Below, piece after piece: positions 19,786 to 28,543 of a stretch of 64,000 nt of DNA. The translations under genes were made by a program, and so were the position numbers. Location of the stretch: NCBI RefSeq assembly GCF_007992175.1, contig NZ_BJZT01000009.1, positions 1-64,000 of the forward strand, in the 5' to 3' direction. Numbering within the stretch: position 1 is the stretch's first letter; every line of letters starts with the position of its first letter. The DNA comes from Methylobacterium haplocladii. Lineage in GTDB: Bacteria; Pseudomonadota; Alphaproteobacteria; Rhizobiales; Beijerinckiaceae. The notes under the pieces were generated by a model that worked only from the letters and a program-made list of their open reading frames with translations, was not told the origin of the DNA and did not search any database.

Positions 19786-21300
19786 TCAGTCCTGCAGCAT
19801 CCGCTTCAGCAGCTCGACCTCGTCGCCGAGCACCGGATCGTCGCCGATCAGCTTTTCGATCTTTCGAACTGCGTGGAGCACCGTGGTGTGGTCGCGGCCG
19901 CCGAAGCGCCGGCCGATCTCGGGGAGCGAGCGCAGGGTCAGCACCTTCGAGAGGTACATCGCGATCTGGCGCGGCTTCACGACGGCCGCGGTCCGGCGCT
20001 CCGAGAGGATGTCGGAGCGCGAGACGTTGTAGCGGGAGGCCACCAGCTTCTGGATGTCCTCGATCTTGATCCGCTTCGGCTCGCGGTTCTTCACGAGATC
20101 GCGGATCGCGGCCTCGGCCGTCTCCACCGTCACCGGGGCGCCGGTCAGGGTGGCGTGGGCGAGCAGCCGGTTCACGGCGCCTTCGAGATCGCGGCCGTTG
20201 GCGGTGATGGCTTTCGCGACGTAGGCGGCGACGGCGGGTGCGACTTCGAAGGTCGGGTGCGTCACGCGCACGGCCGTAAGCCGGGCCTGGAGGATCGAGG
20301 CGCGCAGGCCTTCGTCGAGGGTGCCGATCTCGACGACGAGACCGCCGGCGAGGCGCGAGCGCACGCGCTCGTCGAGGGCTTCGAGCTCGGTCGGCGGTCG
20401 GTCGGAGGCGACCACCACCTGCTTGCCGGCGTCGATGAGGGCATTGAGCGTGTGGCCGAACTCGGCCTGGATCGACTTGCCCTGGATGAACTGGACGTCG
20501 TCGAGGATCAACAGGTCGATGGCGCGCAGGCGCTCTTTGAAGGCGAGGGCGTTCTGGGTCTTCAGGGCGTTGACGAAGCCGTACATGAAGCGGTCGGCGG
20601 TGAGATAGATCACCCGGTGGCCTGCGTCGCGCGCGGCGTGGCCGATCCCGTGCAGGAGGTGCGTCTTGCCGAGGCCCACGCCGGCATGAACGTAGAGCGG
20701 GTTGTAGAGCGCGCCCTCGCCGTCATGACGGGACACGCGCTCGCCGGCGGCATGGGCGAGGGCGTTCGAGCGGCCGACGACGAAGCTCGCGAAGGTGAGG
20801 CGCGCATCGAGCGGCGCGCTGCTCATGTCGCCGGACGAGGCGGAGTCGGAGCGGGCAGCGGCGACGGTCTCGGAGACGGCGTTGGCGACGGCACCTTGCG
20901 CCGGAGCCGGAGCACCTGCCGCCTGATAGCGAGCCAGCGGTCCGGCAGGCGCGGCGGTTTTGGCCAGACCGGCCACCGGGCGCGGCGGCGCCGAGGCGCC
21001 ACGCACGCCGACGTCGAGGCGGACGACGTCTTCGACTTCCGATTTGAAGGTGTTCAGGACCCGATCGACGTAATGCGATTCGATCCAGCTCTTGAGGAAG
21101 CGCGTCGGTACCGTCAGCCGGGCGACGCCGTTGACGACGTCCTCCAGTTCGAGCCGGGCGAACCAGCTCGCGAACACGTCCTCGCCGAGCTCGGCCCTCA
21201 GCCGGCGCTTCACCCGCGTCCAGGCCGCCTGGACATCGCCGGCGCCGTTGCCGTTCCTGCCGTTGCCGTCGCCGTCCGTCCTGCTGCCGTCGAGCTGCAT
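19786..21300 (-). CDS. dnaA: Chromosomal replication initiator DnaA
   Basis: 504 residues. It binds DnaA boxes and opens the origin. Domain I (about 20-90) has [22 protein letters not shown]. Domain II is an Ala/Pro-rich linker (about 100-165). Domain III is the AAA+ ATPase with Walker [18 protein letters not shown] and Walker [15 protein letters not shown]. Domain IV carries the signature [20 protein letters not shown] and an [20 protein letters not shown] helix. It is preceded by a long non-coding region with two DnaA boxes, consistent with autoregulation. Confidence 0.97.
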   Translation of the reverse strand: MQLDGSRTDGDGNGRNGNGAGDVQAAWTRVKRRLRAELGEDVFASWFARLELEDVVNGVARLTVPTRFLKSWIESHYVDRVLNTFKSEVEDVVRLDVGVRGASAPPRPVAGLAKTAAPAGPLARYQAAGAPAPAQGAVANAVSETVAAARSDSASSGDMSSAPLDARLTFASFVVGRSNALAHAAGERVSRHDGEGALYNPLYVHAGVGLGKTHLLHGIGHAARDAGHRVIYLTADRFMYGFVNALKTQNALAFKERLRAIDLLILDDVQFIQGKSIQAEFGHTLNALIDAGKQVVVASDRPPTELEALDERVRSRLAGGLVVEIGTLDEGLRASILQARLTAVRVTHPTFEVAPAVAAYVAKAITANGRDLEGAVNRLLAHATLTGAPVTVETAEAAIRDLVKNREPKRIKIEDIQKLVASRYNVSRSDILSERRTAAVVKPRQIAMYLSKVLTLRSLPEIGRRFGGRDHTTVLHAVRKIEKLIGDDPVLGDEVELLKRMLQD

Positions 21301-21823
21301 AACCTGACTCTCCTCGCGTCCGAGGCGGGGGGACCGCCGGGGACGCGTACGCTCACGCTACTTGAAGGAGACCTCTGCGAGTCGCGAGGCCCCGGAACCG
21401 TCCTGCCCTGTCAAGTCCTACCTGGGGATCATCGACCGGCAAGATCGGTCTATCAACAATCCTCTATCGTTCTCCTAACACCGGGAAGTCTGGGGATAGC
21501 ATCTGCGGGACCGAGGGGGCCTTAGCGCGGCCGATCGGAGTCGAGGCGCAGGTGCGGAACTTGGGGACGACTCCAGCGCAAGCCGTTGACACTTCGTAGT
21601 TGATCCGCGGTGGCAACGTTTTGTTAAGCTACAGGTCCGCGCGCCGCAGATGCAACTGAAACGATTCAGTTTAGCGTTAACGCGATCTGAACCGTTCGTC
21701 GGCTCGGCCATGCAAGAGGGCCGCTGGGACAAGTCCGAAGAAACTGTGAATAACCTGCGCGGGGCAGTGGATAAGCCGGGCGACGGCGCTTGGCAGGCAT
21801 CTCGGGCGCGGACGCGACGCACG
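21301..21823. other. Long non-coding region upstream of dnaA
   Basis: 523 nt between the rpsT terminator and dnaA with no credible gene. It should hold the dnaA promoter and 5' leader. It contains two DnaA boxes near its rpsT end, annotated separately, and an AT-richer patch around 21615-21685 (TTTTGTTAAG, TTTAGCGTTAACG). In many alphaproteobacteria oriC lies elsewhere (near hemE), so I do not call an origin here. Confidence 0.6.
21745..21774 (-). promoter_or_regulatory. Two DnaA boxes upstream of dnaA
   Basis: Read on the minus strand, 21753-21745 is TTATTCACA, a full match to TTATNCACA, and 21774-21766 is TTATCCACT, one base off TTATCCACA. Both have the same orientation and start 21 bp apart, two helical turns. 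They suit DnaA binding for control of dnaA, or a small initiator-binding cluster. Confidence 0.65.
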
Positions 21824-21849
21824 AAAAAGCCCGGCGCGAAGGCCGGGCT
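21824..21849 (-). terminator. Intrinsic terminator of rpsT
   Basis: On the minus strand AGCCCGGC and GCCGGGCT arms flank a 6-nt loop and are followed by five T. It starts 30 nt past the rpsT stop. Confidence 0.9.
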
Positions 21850-21879
21850 CTTTTCGTCGGTGGTGCCGGGGAAGGCGTC

Positions 21880-22146
21880 TCAGGCGGCGAGAGCCTTCAC
21901 GCGGGCGGCAAGGCGCGAGACCTTCCGCGACGCGTTGTTCTTGTGAACGATGCCGTTCTGGGCAGCCTTCATGAGCTCCGGCTCGGCGACGCGCAGGGCG
22001 TCGGCGGCCACGGCCTGATCGCCGGCAGCGATCGCCTCCTCGACCTTGCGGACGAAGGTGCGCATGCGTGAGCGGCGCGAGCGGTTGATCGCCGTGCGCT
22101 TGGCGATCTTGCGGGTCATCTTTTTGGCCGACACGGTGTTGGCCAT
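21880..22146 (-). CDS. rpsT: 30S ribosomal protein S20
   Basis: 88 residues, strongly basic and all-helical, binding 16S rRNA in the small subunit. It has the usual N-terminus ([20 protein letters not shown]), the [15 protein letters not shown] helix and the conserved [20 protein letters not shown] near the end. Single-gene unit ending in its own terminator. It is followed by dnaA in the same direction, an order shared with other Rhizobiales. Confidence 0.97.
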   Translation of the reverse strand: MANTVSAKKMTRKIAKRTAINRSRRSRMRTFVRKVEEAIAAGDQAVAADALRVAEPELMKAAQNGIVHKNNASRKVSRLAARVKALAA

Positions 22147-22409
22147 GGGGCATCCTCGTCTATTTGGGCGCCACCGAAACGTCCTCGCGATGGCGGGCGT
22201 TCGATCGACGCATCAGGTTGTGATCAGGCAAAGGCGACGCTGCCGGTCCGCGAAGCGCGTCCGGTAGCAGTGCCGGCTCTATAGACACGGGTTCGGATCG
22301 CGTCAACGCAGAGCCGAAAAACCTGCCGTTCCGGCCGTTGCCAAGCCCGACTCGATCCGTTAGAGCCGCCTCCTGCCGGACGGCGCCGCTTTTTCGGCCG
22401 CCCCCGCCT

Positions 22410-22484
22410 GCTGCGGTAGCTCAGTGGTAGAGCACCTCATTGGTAATGAGGAGGTCGTGGGTTCGATCCCCCCTCGCAGCACCA
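22410..22484 (+). tRNA. tRNA-Thr(GGT)
   Basis: A 75-nt cloverleaf with encoded CCA. The acceptor stem GCTGCGG pairs with TCGCAGC (one G-T), the D arm is GCTC-AGTGGTA-GAGC, and the anticodon stem CCTCA/TGAGG holds the loop TTGGTAA, so the anticodon at 22442-22444 is GGT, reading ACC. The T-loop is TTCGATC. The T stem GTGGG/CCCCC has one T-C mismatch at its second pair. No integrase lies beside it. Confidence 0.95.
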
Positions 22485-22674
22485 TCAATTTTATCGGCTT
22501 ATGGGCAGATGTGTGAGTGCTCTCAGGTTCAGGTGAACTTGGGAGCTTTCTGCGTTTGTCCGGGTGTATCGCGGACCGGCCGGTAACGGAACGCTGCGCC
22601 GTCATTCCGACGAGGGCGAGCGACACGCTTTCGAGCACGTGCGCCATCACCGCCATGATTTGAAGGAGCCGTTC

Positions 22675-23874
22675 GTGACCCTGGCGGACGCATCTGACGC
22701 GAGTACGGCCGTCGACGGACGAGCCGATGTCTTTCAGGTGCGCGTGGCCGAGTCGCCCTCCGCCTTCCAGGACTGGCCTCGCACCGATCGGGCGGCCGCC
22801 GCGCGTTGCCACGTCTTCCAATGCGCCGACATCCTCGACGTCTGGCTCGACACCATCGGCGCGGCGCGGCGGATCCGGGCGCTGTTCGTCGGCGTCTTCG
22901 ATTCCACGGGACGGACCGTGATGCTGCTGCCGCTTGGGATCGAGCGCATCCGGGGCGTCCGGGTGCTCGGCTTCCTCGACGGGACAGTCGTCGACTACAG
23001 CCAACCGGTCCTGTTCCCGGCGGCATCGAAGCTCGATGCCGTTGCGATGAAGCGGCTCTGGCCGAAAATCCGGGCGGCTCTGCCCGGCTTCGATGTCGCG
23101 ATTTTCGACAAGATGCCCACCGAGGTCTGCGGACGGTCCAATCCGCTGATGCATCTCGGCGTCGTCCGGATGCCCGAATCGGGCCATGTCATGAGCCTGC
23201 CCGAGAGCCGCGAGGATCTGGAAAAGCGGATCCCGGTCTCGAAGCGCCATGTCCGTTACATGCGGCAGCTCGCCAAGGATCACGCCGTGGGGTTGGAGGT
23301 CGCCGCTTCGCCCGAGCAGGCGCGGCAGTTCCTCGATGACATGATCGAGAACAAGACCCGCAAGTTCCACGAGACCCGCGTGCCGGGCTTCGAGATCCCG
23401 GGCAAGCGCGCCTTCTACGACGAGGCCACGCGACGGCTGGCAAACTTGGCCCCGATCCACCTGTCGGCGGTGCGGGCCGGCGACACGGTGGTCGCGAGCC
23501 ACTGGGGCCTCGTCTACGACGACCGCTTCTACTTCCTGATGACCGCCTATGCGGGCGGCGCGTGGCGCAAGTTCTCGCCCGGCCGGATCCTCAACGACGA
23601 ACTCATCCGCTGGTGCCACGGGCAGGGCTACCGCTGGTTCGATTTCGGCATCGGTGACGAGGCTTACAAGGACGAATATTGCGACTTGGTTATTCCGCTC
23701 CACGTCGCAGCGATCCCGGTGACTCTGCGCGGCCGGCTCTATGTCCAAGCCGGCGCGATCCTGAAGTGGCTTCGTGCGTCGCGGCTCTGGCAGAGGCTTC
23801 GCCCCTACAAGTGGATCCTGCTGCGTCGTCTGGAGGGCGGCAAATCTACGGGAGCGGGTGGGGAAGCGGCGTGA
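22675..23874 (+). CDS. GNAT/FemAB-like acyltransferase of polysaccharide type
   Basis: About 399 residues with the BioF2-like/CelD-type double GNAT fold. Family stretches are PVSKRHVRYMRQLAKDH, FLDDMIENKTRKFHETR and FSPGRILNDELIRWCHGQGYRWFDFGIGDEAYK near the C-terminus. Such proteins acylate sugar or amino-sugar units of surface polysaccharides, probably using acyl-CoA in the cytoplasm. I chose the GTG at 22675 because GAAGGAG lies 6 nt before it; the frame could begin at 22564. It points toward the glycosyltransferase operon and overlaps the 3' end of its last gene by 29 nt tail to tail. The substrate is unknown. Confidence 0.85.
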   Translation: MTLADASDASTAVDGRADVFQVRVAESPSAFQDWPRTDRAAAARCHVFQCADILDVWLDTIGAARRIRALFVGVFDSTGRTVMLLPLGIERIRGVRVLGFLDGTVVDYSQPVLFPAASKLDAVAMKRLWPKIRAALPGFDVAIFDKMPTEVCGRSNPLMHLGVVRMPESGHVMSLPESREDLEKRIPVSKRHVRYMRQLAKDHAVGLEVAASPEQARQFLDDMIENKTRKFHETRVPGFEIPGKRAFYDEATRRLANLAPIHLSAVRAGDTVVASHWGLVYDDRFYFLMTAYAGGAWRKFSPGRILNDELIRWCHGQGYRWFDFGIGDEAYKDEYCDLVIPLHVAAIPVTLRGRLYVQAGAILKWLRASRLWQRLRPYKWILLRRLEGGKSTGAGGEAA

Positions 23875-25057
23875 GCGTGCCGGGGATCATCTCGGAGCTC
23901 TGGTCGAGGCTGATCGTCTCGTAGACCGCGCGGACCTCCTCCGCGATCACGTCCCAATCGTAATCGCGGCCGACCAGCGCGCGCGTCGCCTCGCGCTGGG
24001 CGTCGGTGCGGAAGCTGGCGCAGGACTGGGCGATCGCCGCCGTCAGCGCTGGGATGTCGCCGACAGGGAAATAGCAGTCGTCCGGCAGCCCGATCTCGCG
24101 GTTGGCGGGAATGTCGCTGGCGATCACCGGCAAGCCCTCCGCCAGGGCTTCGAGCAGCGCGATCGGCAAGCCCTCGTGACTCGACGGCAGCACGAACAGG
24201 CCCGCATGGGCCATGAGTTCGCGCAGCGCCAGACCGCTCTGAAAACCCGTCGCAATTACACCCGGGGTCGCATCGGCCGCCGCGAGCACCATGCGGGAAT
24301 AGGTGTCCTCGTGGTCTGCCGCACCGACGATGGCGAGGTGCCAGCCGTCCGGAGCACCGTGGGCGAAGGCCTCGATGAGGTCGAGATGCCGTTTCTCCGG
24401 CACGAGGCGGCTGACGGTGATGATGTAGCGCCGCCGCGTCAGCCCGAACTGGCGCAAGGCCGTGACGCTCGAGGGCTGGGGCTGCGGCGTGACGCCGTTC
24501 GGCACGGCGGCCACGAGGACGTCGTAGCGCGTGTTCATGGTGCGGGCGATGACACGCGAGACCGCGATGCGCCGGTCGGCGAAGCGCATGCCGACCCATT
24601 CGCCGAGCTTCAGCGCGACCCGCGCCAGCCGCCCCCATTTCGCACGTTCGTAGTCGAAGCCGTGATGGGTCACGACGACGCGAAGGCCGAGCGCGCGGGC
24701 GAACGGCACGAGAAGCGACGGGCCGACCGCGTGGATGTGGAGGATGTCCGGTCCGCGCCGGGCTGCATGCACGACGCCGACGAAGGTATGGACCACCGCC
24801 TCCAGGGAGCGCGTCCGCGGCGAGGGCAGGGGGGTGACGACGAGACCGCGCCAGCGATGCGGCTCCTTTCGCTCGACATACGGGCCGCGCGCCAGAATTT
24901 CGACCGAGCAGCCGGACCTGGCGAGCCGCAGGGCAAGCTCCTCGACGTGGCGCTCGACACCGCCCTGAACCCGCGGCAGGCCGCGCAGCCCGAGCATCAT
25001 GACCTTGAGCGGACGGCCTGCCCCGCGCCGACGGCGCGGCTTGATCGGAGGCTTCAT
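23846..25057 (-). CDS. GT4 family glycosyltransferase
   Basis: 403 residues with the GT-B fold, group 1. The N-terminal acceptor domain begins with LKVMMLGLRGLPRVQGGVER and has DILHIHAVGPS. The donor domain has ITVSRLVPEKRHLDLIEAF and the E-x7-E region LPSSHEGLPIALLEALAEGL, which binds the nucleotide sugar. A retaining transferase adding one sugar to a lipid-linked oligosaccharide at the inner face of the membrane is the natural reading; sugar and acceptor are not predictable. Last gene of the five-gene operon, overlapping the gene before it by 4 nt (ATGA). Confidence 0.9.
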   Translation of the reverse strand: MKPPIKPRRRRGAGRPLKVMMLGLRGLPRVQGGVERHVEELALRLARSGCSVEILARGPYVERKEPHRWRGLVVTPLPSPRTRSLEAVVHTFVGVVHAARRGPDILHIHAVGPSLLVPFARALGLRVVVTHHGFDYERAKWGRLARVALKLGEWVGMRFADRRIAVSRVIARTMNTRYDVLVAAVPNGVTPQPQPSSVTALRQFGLTRRRYIITVSRLVPEKRHLDLIEAFAHGAPDGWHLAIVGAADHEDTYSRMVLAAADATPGVIATGFQSGLALRELMAHAGLFVLPSSHEGLPIALLEALAEGLPVIASDIPANREIGLPDDCYFPVGDIPALTAAIAQSCASFRTDAQREATRALVGRDYDWDVIAEEVRAVYETISLDQSSEMIPGTLTPLPHPLP

Positions 25058-26325
25058 CGACGGCGCTCGCGGAGCGAGGCGTAGAGGTCAAGGAGGCGAT
25101 CCCGATAGGATTCGCGTGAAAAATCCATTTCGACCCAGCGCCGCCCGGCCCGGCCCATCGCCAACAGCGTCTGCGCCGGCAGCCGCGCGAAGCGGACGAG
25201 TTCGGATGCCAGTGCCGTGACGTCGCCGGATGGGACGATGGCGCCGGTCTCGCCGTCGCGGATCATTTCCGGCAATCCGCCGATGCGGGCACCGATCACA
25301 GGGCGGCCGAGGGCATAGGCTTCGAGCACGCTGATCGGCGCATTCTCGTACCAGGTCGAGGGCAGTACGACGGCGCGGCAACCCCGGATTGCATTGTGCA
25401 GCGCCTCGCCCGTCTGGAACCCGAGGAAACGCAATTCGGCGCCGGTCTCGGCAGCGAGCGCGCGCAGGCCGTCCTCCATCGGCCCGGTGCCGACGAGGAT
25501 GACCGGCTGCCCCGACAGGGCGCCCGCACGAACCAGCGTATCGAGCCCCTTCTCTGGGCTCAGCCGGCCGACATAGAGGAAGCCCTCGCCGACGGTCGTG
25601 CTCGGCCGCAGGGCGGTGGCATCGACGAAGTTCGGCACGTGGACGAAGCGCTCGCGCGGCCAGCCCCATTCCACCAGCTTGTCGATGTAGAACCGGCTCG
25701 GCACGGCGAAGGCGTCTACGGTGTCGCGATAGAGACCCAGTGCCCGATGCACGGCCGTCTCCAGCATGACGAGGCCGCTCAGCGGCAGCGATCCCTTGAT
25801 GCAGCGGTTCACGACGACGTTGTGAATGCGGCCGCCCTTGCAGCGCTCGCAGACGTGGCCGTCGCGCAGCATCGTGTAGGCCGGGCAGGCGAGCTTGAGA
25901 TCGTGGACCGTCATCACCACCGGAACTCCAGACTGTTTCAGGACCGGCAGGAAGGAGGGCGAGAGGTGATGATAGATGTTGTGGAAGTGGGCTACATCCG
26001 GTCGCGCTTCCGACAGGATGTCACGAAGTCGTGCGCGGGCCTCGCGCGAGTAGATGATGCTGGCGGCGTGCTTGATCCGCGTCAGCGGGCCGTAGGCGTG
26101 GCCGAACTCGATCTCTTCGACGAAATGGTGCTCGTGCGGGGAGGGGAGATTGCGCGGATGGCGCATGGCGAAGGGCACCACGTCCCAGCCGATCTCCTCG
26201 AAGAGGCGATTCTGCTCGATGAACACCACCTCTGCGCCACCGCGACGGTAATGGTAGTTGTTGATCGACAGGAGCCGCCCGGCCGCCGACGCCGTGGGAG
26301 CCGCGATCCGTTCCGCGAGAGCCAT
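25054..26325 (-). CDS. GT4 family glycosyltransferase with Cys-rich insert
   Basis: 423 residues from the ATG at 26325, which overlaps the preceding stop by one base. GT-B fold, group 1. The N-terminal YHYRRGGAEVVFIEQNRLF is the acceptor loop. A Cys cluster (LACPAYTMLRDGHVCERCKG, about residues 133-152) is a known variant in this subfamily and may bind zinc. The donor site carries GFLYVGRLSPEKGLDTLV and VLPSTWYENAPISVLEAYAL. The frame extends 175 codons upstream as an artefact over the deacetylase gene. Fourth gene of the operon, presumed to build a cell-surface glycan on the cytoplasmic side. Confidence 0.9.
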   Translation of the reverse strand: MALAERIAAPTASAAGRLLSINNYHYRRGGAEVVFIEQNRLFEEIGWDVVPFAMRHPRNLPSPHEHHFVEEIEFGHAYGPLTRIKHAASIIYSREARARLRDILSEARPDVAHFHNIYHHLSPSFLPVLKQSGVPVVMTVHDLKLACPAYTMLRDGHVCERCKGGRIHNVVVNRCIKGSLPLSGLVMLETAVHRALGLYRDTVDAFAVPSRFYIDKLVEWGWPRERFVHVPNFVDATALRPSTTVGEGFLYVGRLSPEKGLDTLVRAGALSGQPVILVGTGPMEDGLRALAAETGAELRFLGFQTGEALHNAIRGCRAVVLPSTWYENAPISVLEAYALGRPVIGARIGGLPEMIRDGETGAIVPSGDVTALASELVRFARLPAQTLLAMGRAGRRWVEMDFSRESYRDRLLDLYASLRERRR

Positions 26326-27113
26326 CACGATGCGAGCGCCCGATCGCCGGCGAACACCTGCCGCAAGGCGTCGCGCATCGTGACGATGGCGGCTCCCTGC
26401 CTCCGGGCCTCCGACACGGCGGCCCGGAGCAGGTCCGGATGGCAGCCCCACGGTTCGGGCCGCTCGCTGATGCCGTGACTGAAGAAGACCAGCCAGCCCC
26501 GCGCCTCGACGGCGCGAGCGATCCAGGACCGTGCCGTCTCCGCATCGATGCAGGCATCGGCCAGCTCGACGGCGCGCAGGAAGCCGAGATCGATGCGGCC
26601 GGCGTTGATCCCGGGGACGCCGCCGCGGCAGCTCGCATAGTGGGCTTCGAGCTGCCGCTTGGCGCGGAGCGAGGTGGTGTTGAAGGGGTAGGCGAAGTTC
26701 ACGAGCGCGATGCCGGGATCGATCTCGCCGAGGAAGCCGGCGTTCTTCGCAATGTCGTTCGCGAGCGTCGCCCGGCCCAGCTCCGAGACGGCGCGATGCG
26801 AGAAGGTGTGGCAACCGATCTCGTGGCCGCGGCGATGCAGGTCGCGGCACTGATCCCGGCTGGCGAGGCGTCTGGTCGGCTCGACGGCGCCGACGAGACT
26901 GCCGGCGACGTAGAACGTGCCGCTGCCGCCCGCCTCCTCCAGAATCGCGGCACCGCGCTCGGCAGCCGAGTCCGGGATGTCGTCGAAGGTGAAGGACACC
27001 AGCGGCGCGTGAGGCCGGGCCTGCGCCGTCCGCGTGCGGATGGTGCGGGCGGCCAGGCGCGCAAGACGCCGCTGCAGCGGTTCCCGCATCGGGGCCTGGA
27101 CCGTGCCGGTCAT
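26325..27113 (-). CDS. Polysaccharide deacetylase (NodB domain)
   Basis: 262 residues. A metal-dependent carbohydrate esterase of family 4, which removes N- or O-acetyl groups. The catalytic motifs are VSFTFDDIPDSA (the Asp pair) and HEIGCHTFSHRAVSELG (H-x3-H metal ligands), with NFAYPFN and VFFSHGIS as later motifs. No signal peptide is visible; the N-terminus is basic (RRLARLAARTIRTRT), so it may act in the cytoplasm on a lipid-linked intermediate. It overlaps the ligase gene by 4 nt and the next glycosyltransferase by 1 nt. Confidence 0.9.
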   Translation of the reverse strand: MTGTVQAPMREPLQRRLARLAARTIRTRTAQARPHAPLVSFTFDDIPDSAAERGAAILEEAGGSGTFYVAGSLVGAVEPTRRLASRDQCRDLHRRGHEIGCHTFSHRAVSELGRATLANDIAKNAGFLGEIDPGIALVNFAYPFNTTSLRAKRQLEAHYASCRGGVPGINAGRIDLGFLRAVELADACIDAETARSWIARAVEARGWLVFFSHGISERPEPWGCHPDLLRAAVSEARRQGAAIVTMRDALRQVFAGDRALAS

Positions 27114-28543
27114 CGTGCAGGCTCGACCGATGACGGGACGATCACGCGGGCGCAGGCCAGGAAACGCAGACCGATGACCGCGAGCAAGAACATGAACCAG
27201 CCGGGCGTGTTGTTGAGGAAGATGCTCTCAAGGAAGCTCGTCAGCAGGCAGAAGACCCACAACCGCGTGAAGAAGGCCGTCGTCGCCGGGTCCCTGCCGC
27301 TGGCGAGGCTGCGGTTGAGATCCCGAAGCGGCTGAACCACGAAGGCGCCGAGGCTGATGATCAGGCCCGGCAGACCGGTGGTCAGCAGGATGTCGACATA
27401 GCCGTCGTGGCCGTTGGCGGCCTGGCTCGCGAAGGTCTCGGAGGCCGAGTAGAACACGGAACCGGAGCGCCAGAACGCCTCGAATCCGTGGCCGATCAGC
27501 GGCCTCGCGCTCAATTGCGAGAGGGCGTAGCTCCAGATCTCGGTGCGGTTGGTGAAGGTCGGGTCGGACGAGACCACCTCCAGGATCGCGTGAACCGGGG
27601 GCAGGACCACCGAGCCCACCGTGAACAATCCGAACAGCCCCAGCACCGCGGTGACGACCGCGCCGCGAACGAGCGGGCTCGGCACCCGCAGCAGGATCTC
27701 CGACAGCAGCAGCGAGACCGGGAGAAGCGCCAGCGCGGTCTTCGACACCGTTGCGATGAGGAAGAACGCGGAGGCGGCCCCGAGGAGCCAGCCGATCGCC
27801 GCGTTGAACGTCCGCGCGACGTAGACCGAGACGATCACGGCCAGCGCCATGGCGCCGCCGGCGGCGTTCTTGTGCAGGAACGAGCCGCGCCAATGCCCCG
27901 CATGCATCGGCTCGAGGATCTCGTCGGCGGAATGGACGGCGTGGCTCGGCCAGAGCGCGACCCCGCCGTAGCAGATCAGCAGCACGGCGAGCAGCGAGAC
28001 CGCGAGATAGGCGGAAAACATCCGCCGATCGCCGGCCATCAGCAGCACGTTGACCACCTGAACGAGTATGAGGAGCGTCAGCACGTAGCGGCGCGCCGAC
28101 AACGACGGCTCCACGGACAGGCCGGCCGCGACGAGGTACCAGGCCAGTGGGGCCAGGAAGAGCGGCACGGCGAGGCTGTGGGCATGGCGCCAATTGCCCA
28201 GCGCGAGGCTCGCGGCGGACAACCCGGCGAGGAGGAAGACGGCGGCCTGATTGAGGGCGCCGGCCGACTCGCTCGGCGTCTGGGAGGTCGGATCGGTCAG
28301 ATCGATGAACGGGTTCACCGAAATCCAGAAGAACAGGAACACCAGCAGAAACAGCAGACCCGAAGCGGCCACGGACAGGGCCGAGCCGAACGGTGCCGGT
28401 CTCGCCGCCAACGCCTTCGGCGGCGGTCCGGATTCGGCCGTCTGCTTGGGTCCGCGCTCCAACCGGATCGGCTCGACCTCGGCGTCGGCCCGCGGACCGA
28501 CCCGGTAGCGATAGTCGAGGGGCGGCGAGGTCTCGGCCGCCAT
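27110..28543 (-). CDS. O-antigen ligase / Wzy-like polymerase
   Basis: 477 residues. About 55 polar residues precede some eleven hydrophobic helices. A large periplasmic-type loop holds HAGHWRGSFLHKNAAGGAMAL and, further on, TFTNRTEIWSYALSQLSARPLIGHGFEAFW, which are hallmarks of the O-antigen ligase (Wzy_C) family. These enzymes polymerise or transfer lipid-linked oligosaccharides at the outer face of the inner membrane. The ATG at 28543 overlaps the stop of the GT2-GH gene by one base. Polymerase and ligase cannot be separated by sequence alone; no Wzx flippase is seen in this operon. Confidence 0.87.
   Translation of the reverse strand: MAAETSPPLDYRYRVGPRADAEVEPIRLERGPKQTAESGPPPKALAARPAPFGSALSVAASGLLFLLVFLFFWISVNPFIDLTDPTSQTPSESAGALNQAAVFLLAGLSAASLALGNWRHAHSLAVPLFLAPLAWYLVAAGLSVEPSLSARRYVLTLLILVQVVNVLLMAGDRRMFSAYLAVSLLAVLLICYGGVALWPSHAVHSADEILEPMHAGHWRGSFLHKNAAGGAMALAVIVSVYVARTFNAAIGWLLGAASAFFLIATVSKTALALLPVSLLLSEILLRVPSPLVRGAVVTAVLGLFGLFTVGSVVLPPVHAILEVVSSDPTFTNRTEIWSYALSQLSARPLIGHGFEAFWRSGSVFYSASETFASQAANGHDGYVDILLTTGLPGLIISLGAFVVQPLRDLNRSLASGRDPATTAFFTRLWVFCLLTSFLESIFLNNTPGWFMFLLAVIGLRFLACARVIVPSSVEPAR

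Noticed and set aside
19645..21525. 626-codon open frame on the plus strand
   Set aside because: It is antisense to dnaA, whose domains and length are certain; the composition is the His/Arg/Asp-rich type of high-GC antisense frames.
21301..21823. Chromosomal origin oriC
   Set aside because: Only two DnaA boxes, no clear AT-rich unwinding region beside them, and alphaproteobacterial origins often lie away from dnaA.
22360..23748. 462-codon open frame on the minus strand
   Set aside because: Antisense to the acyltransferase gene and running through the tRNA; no domain is visible.
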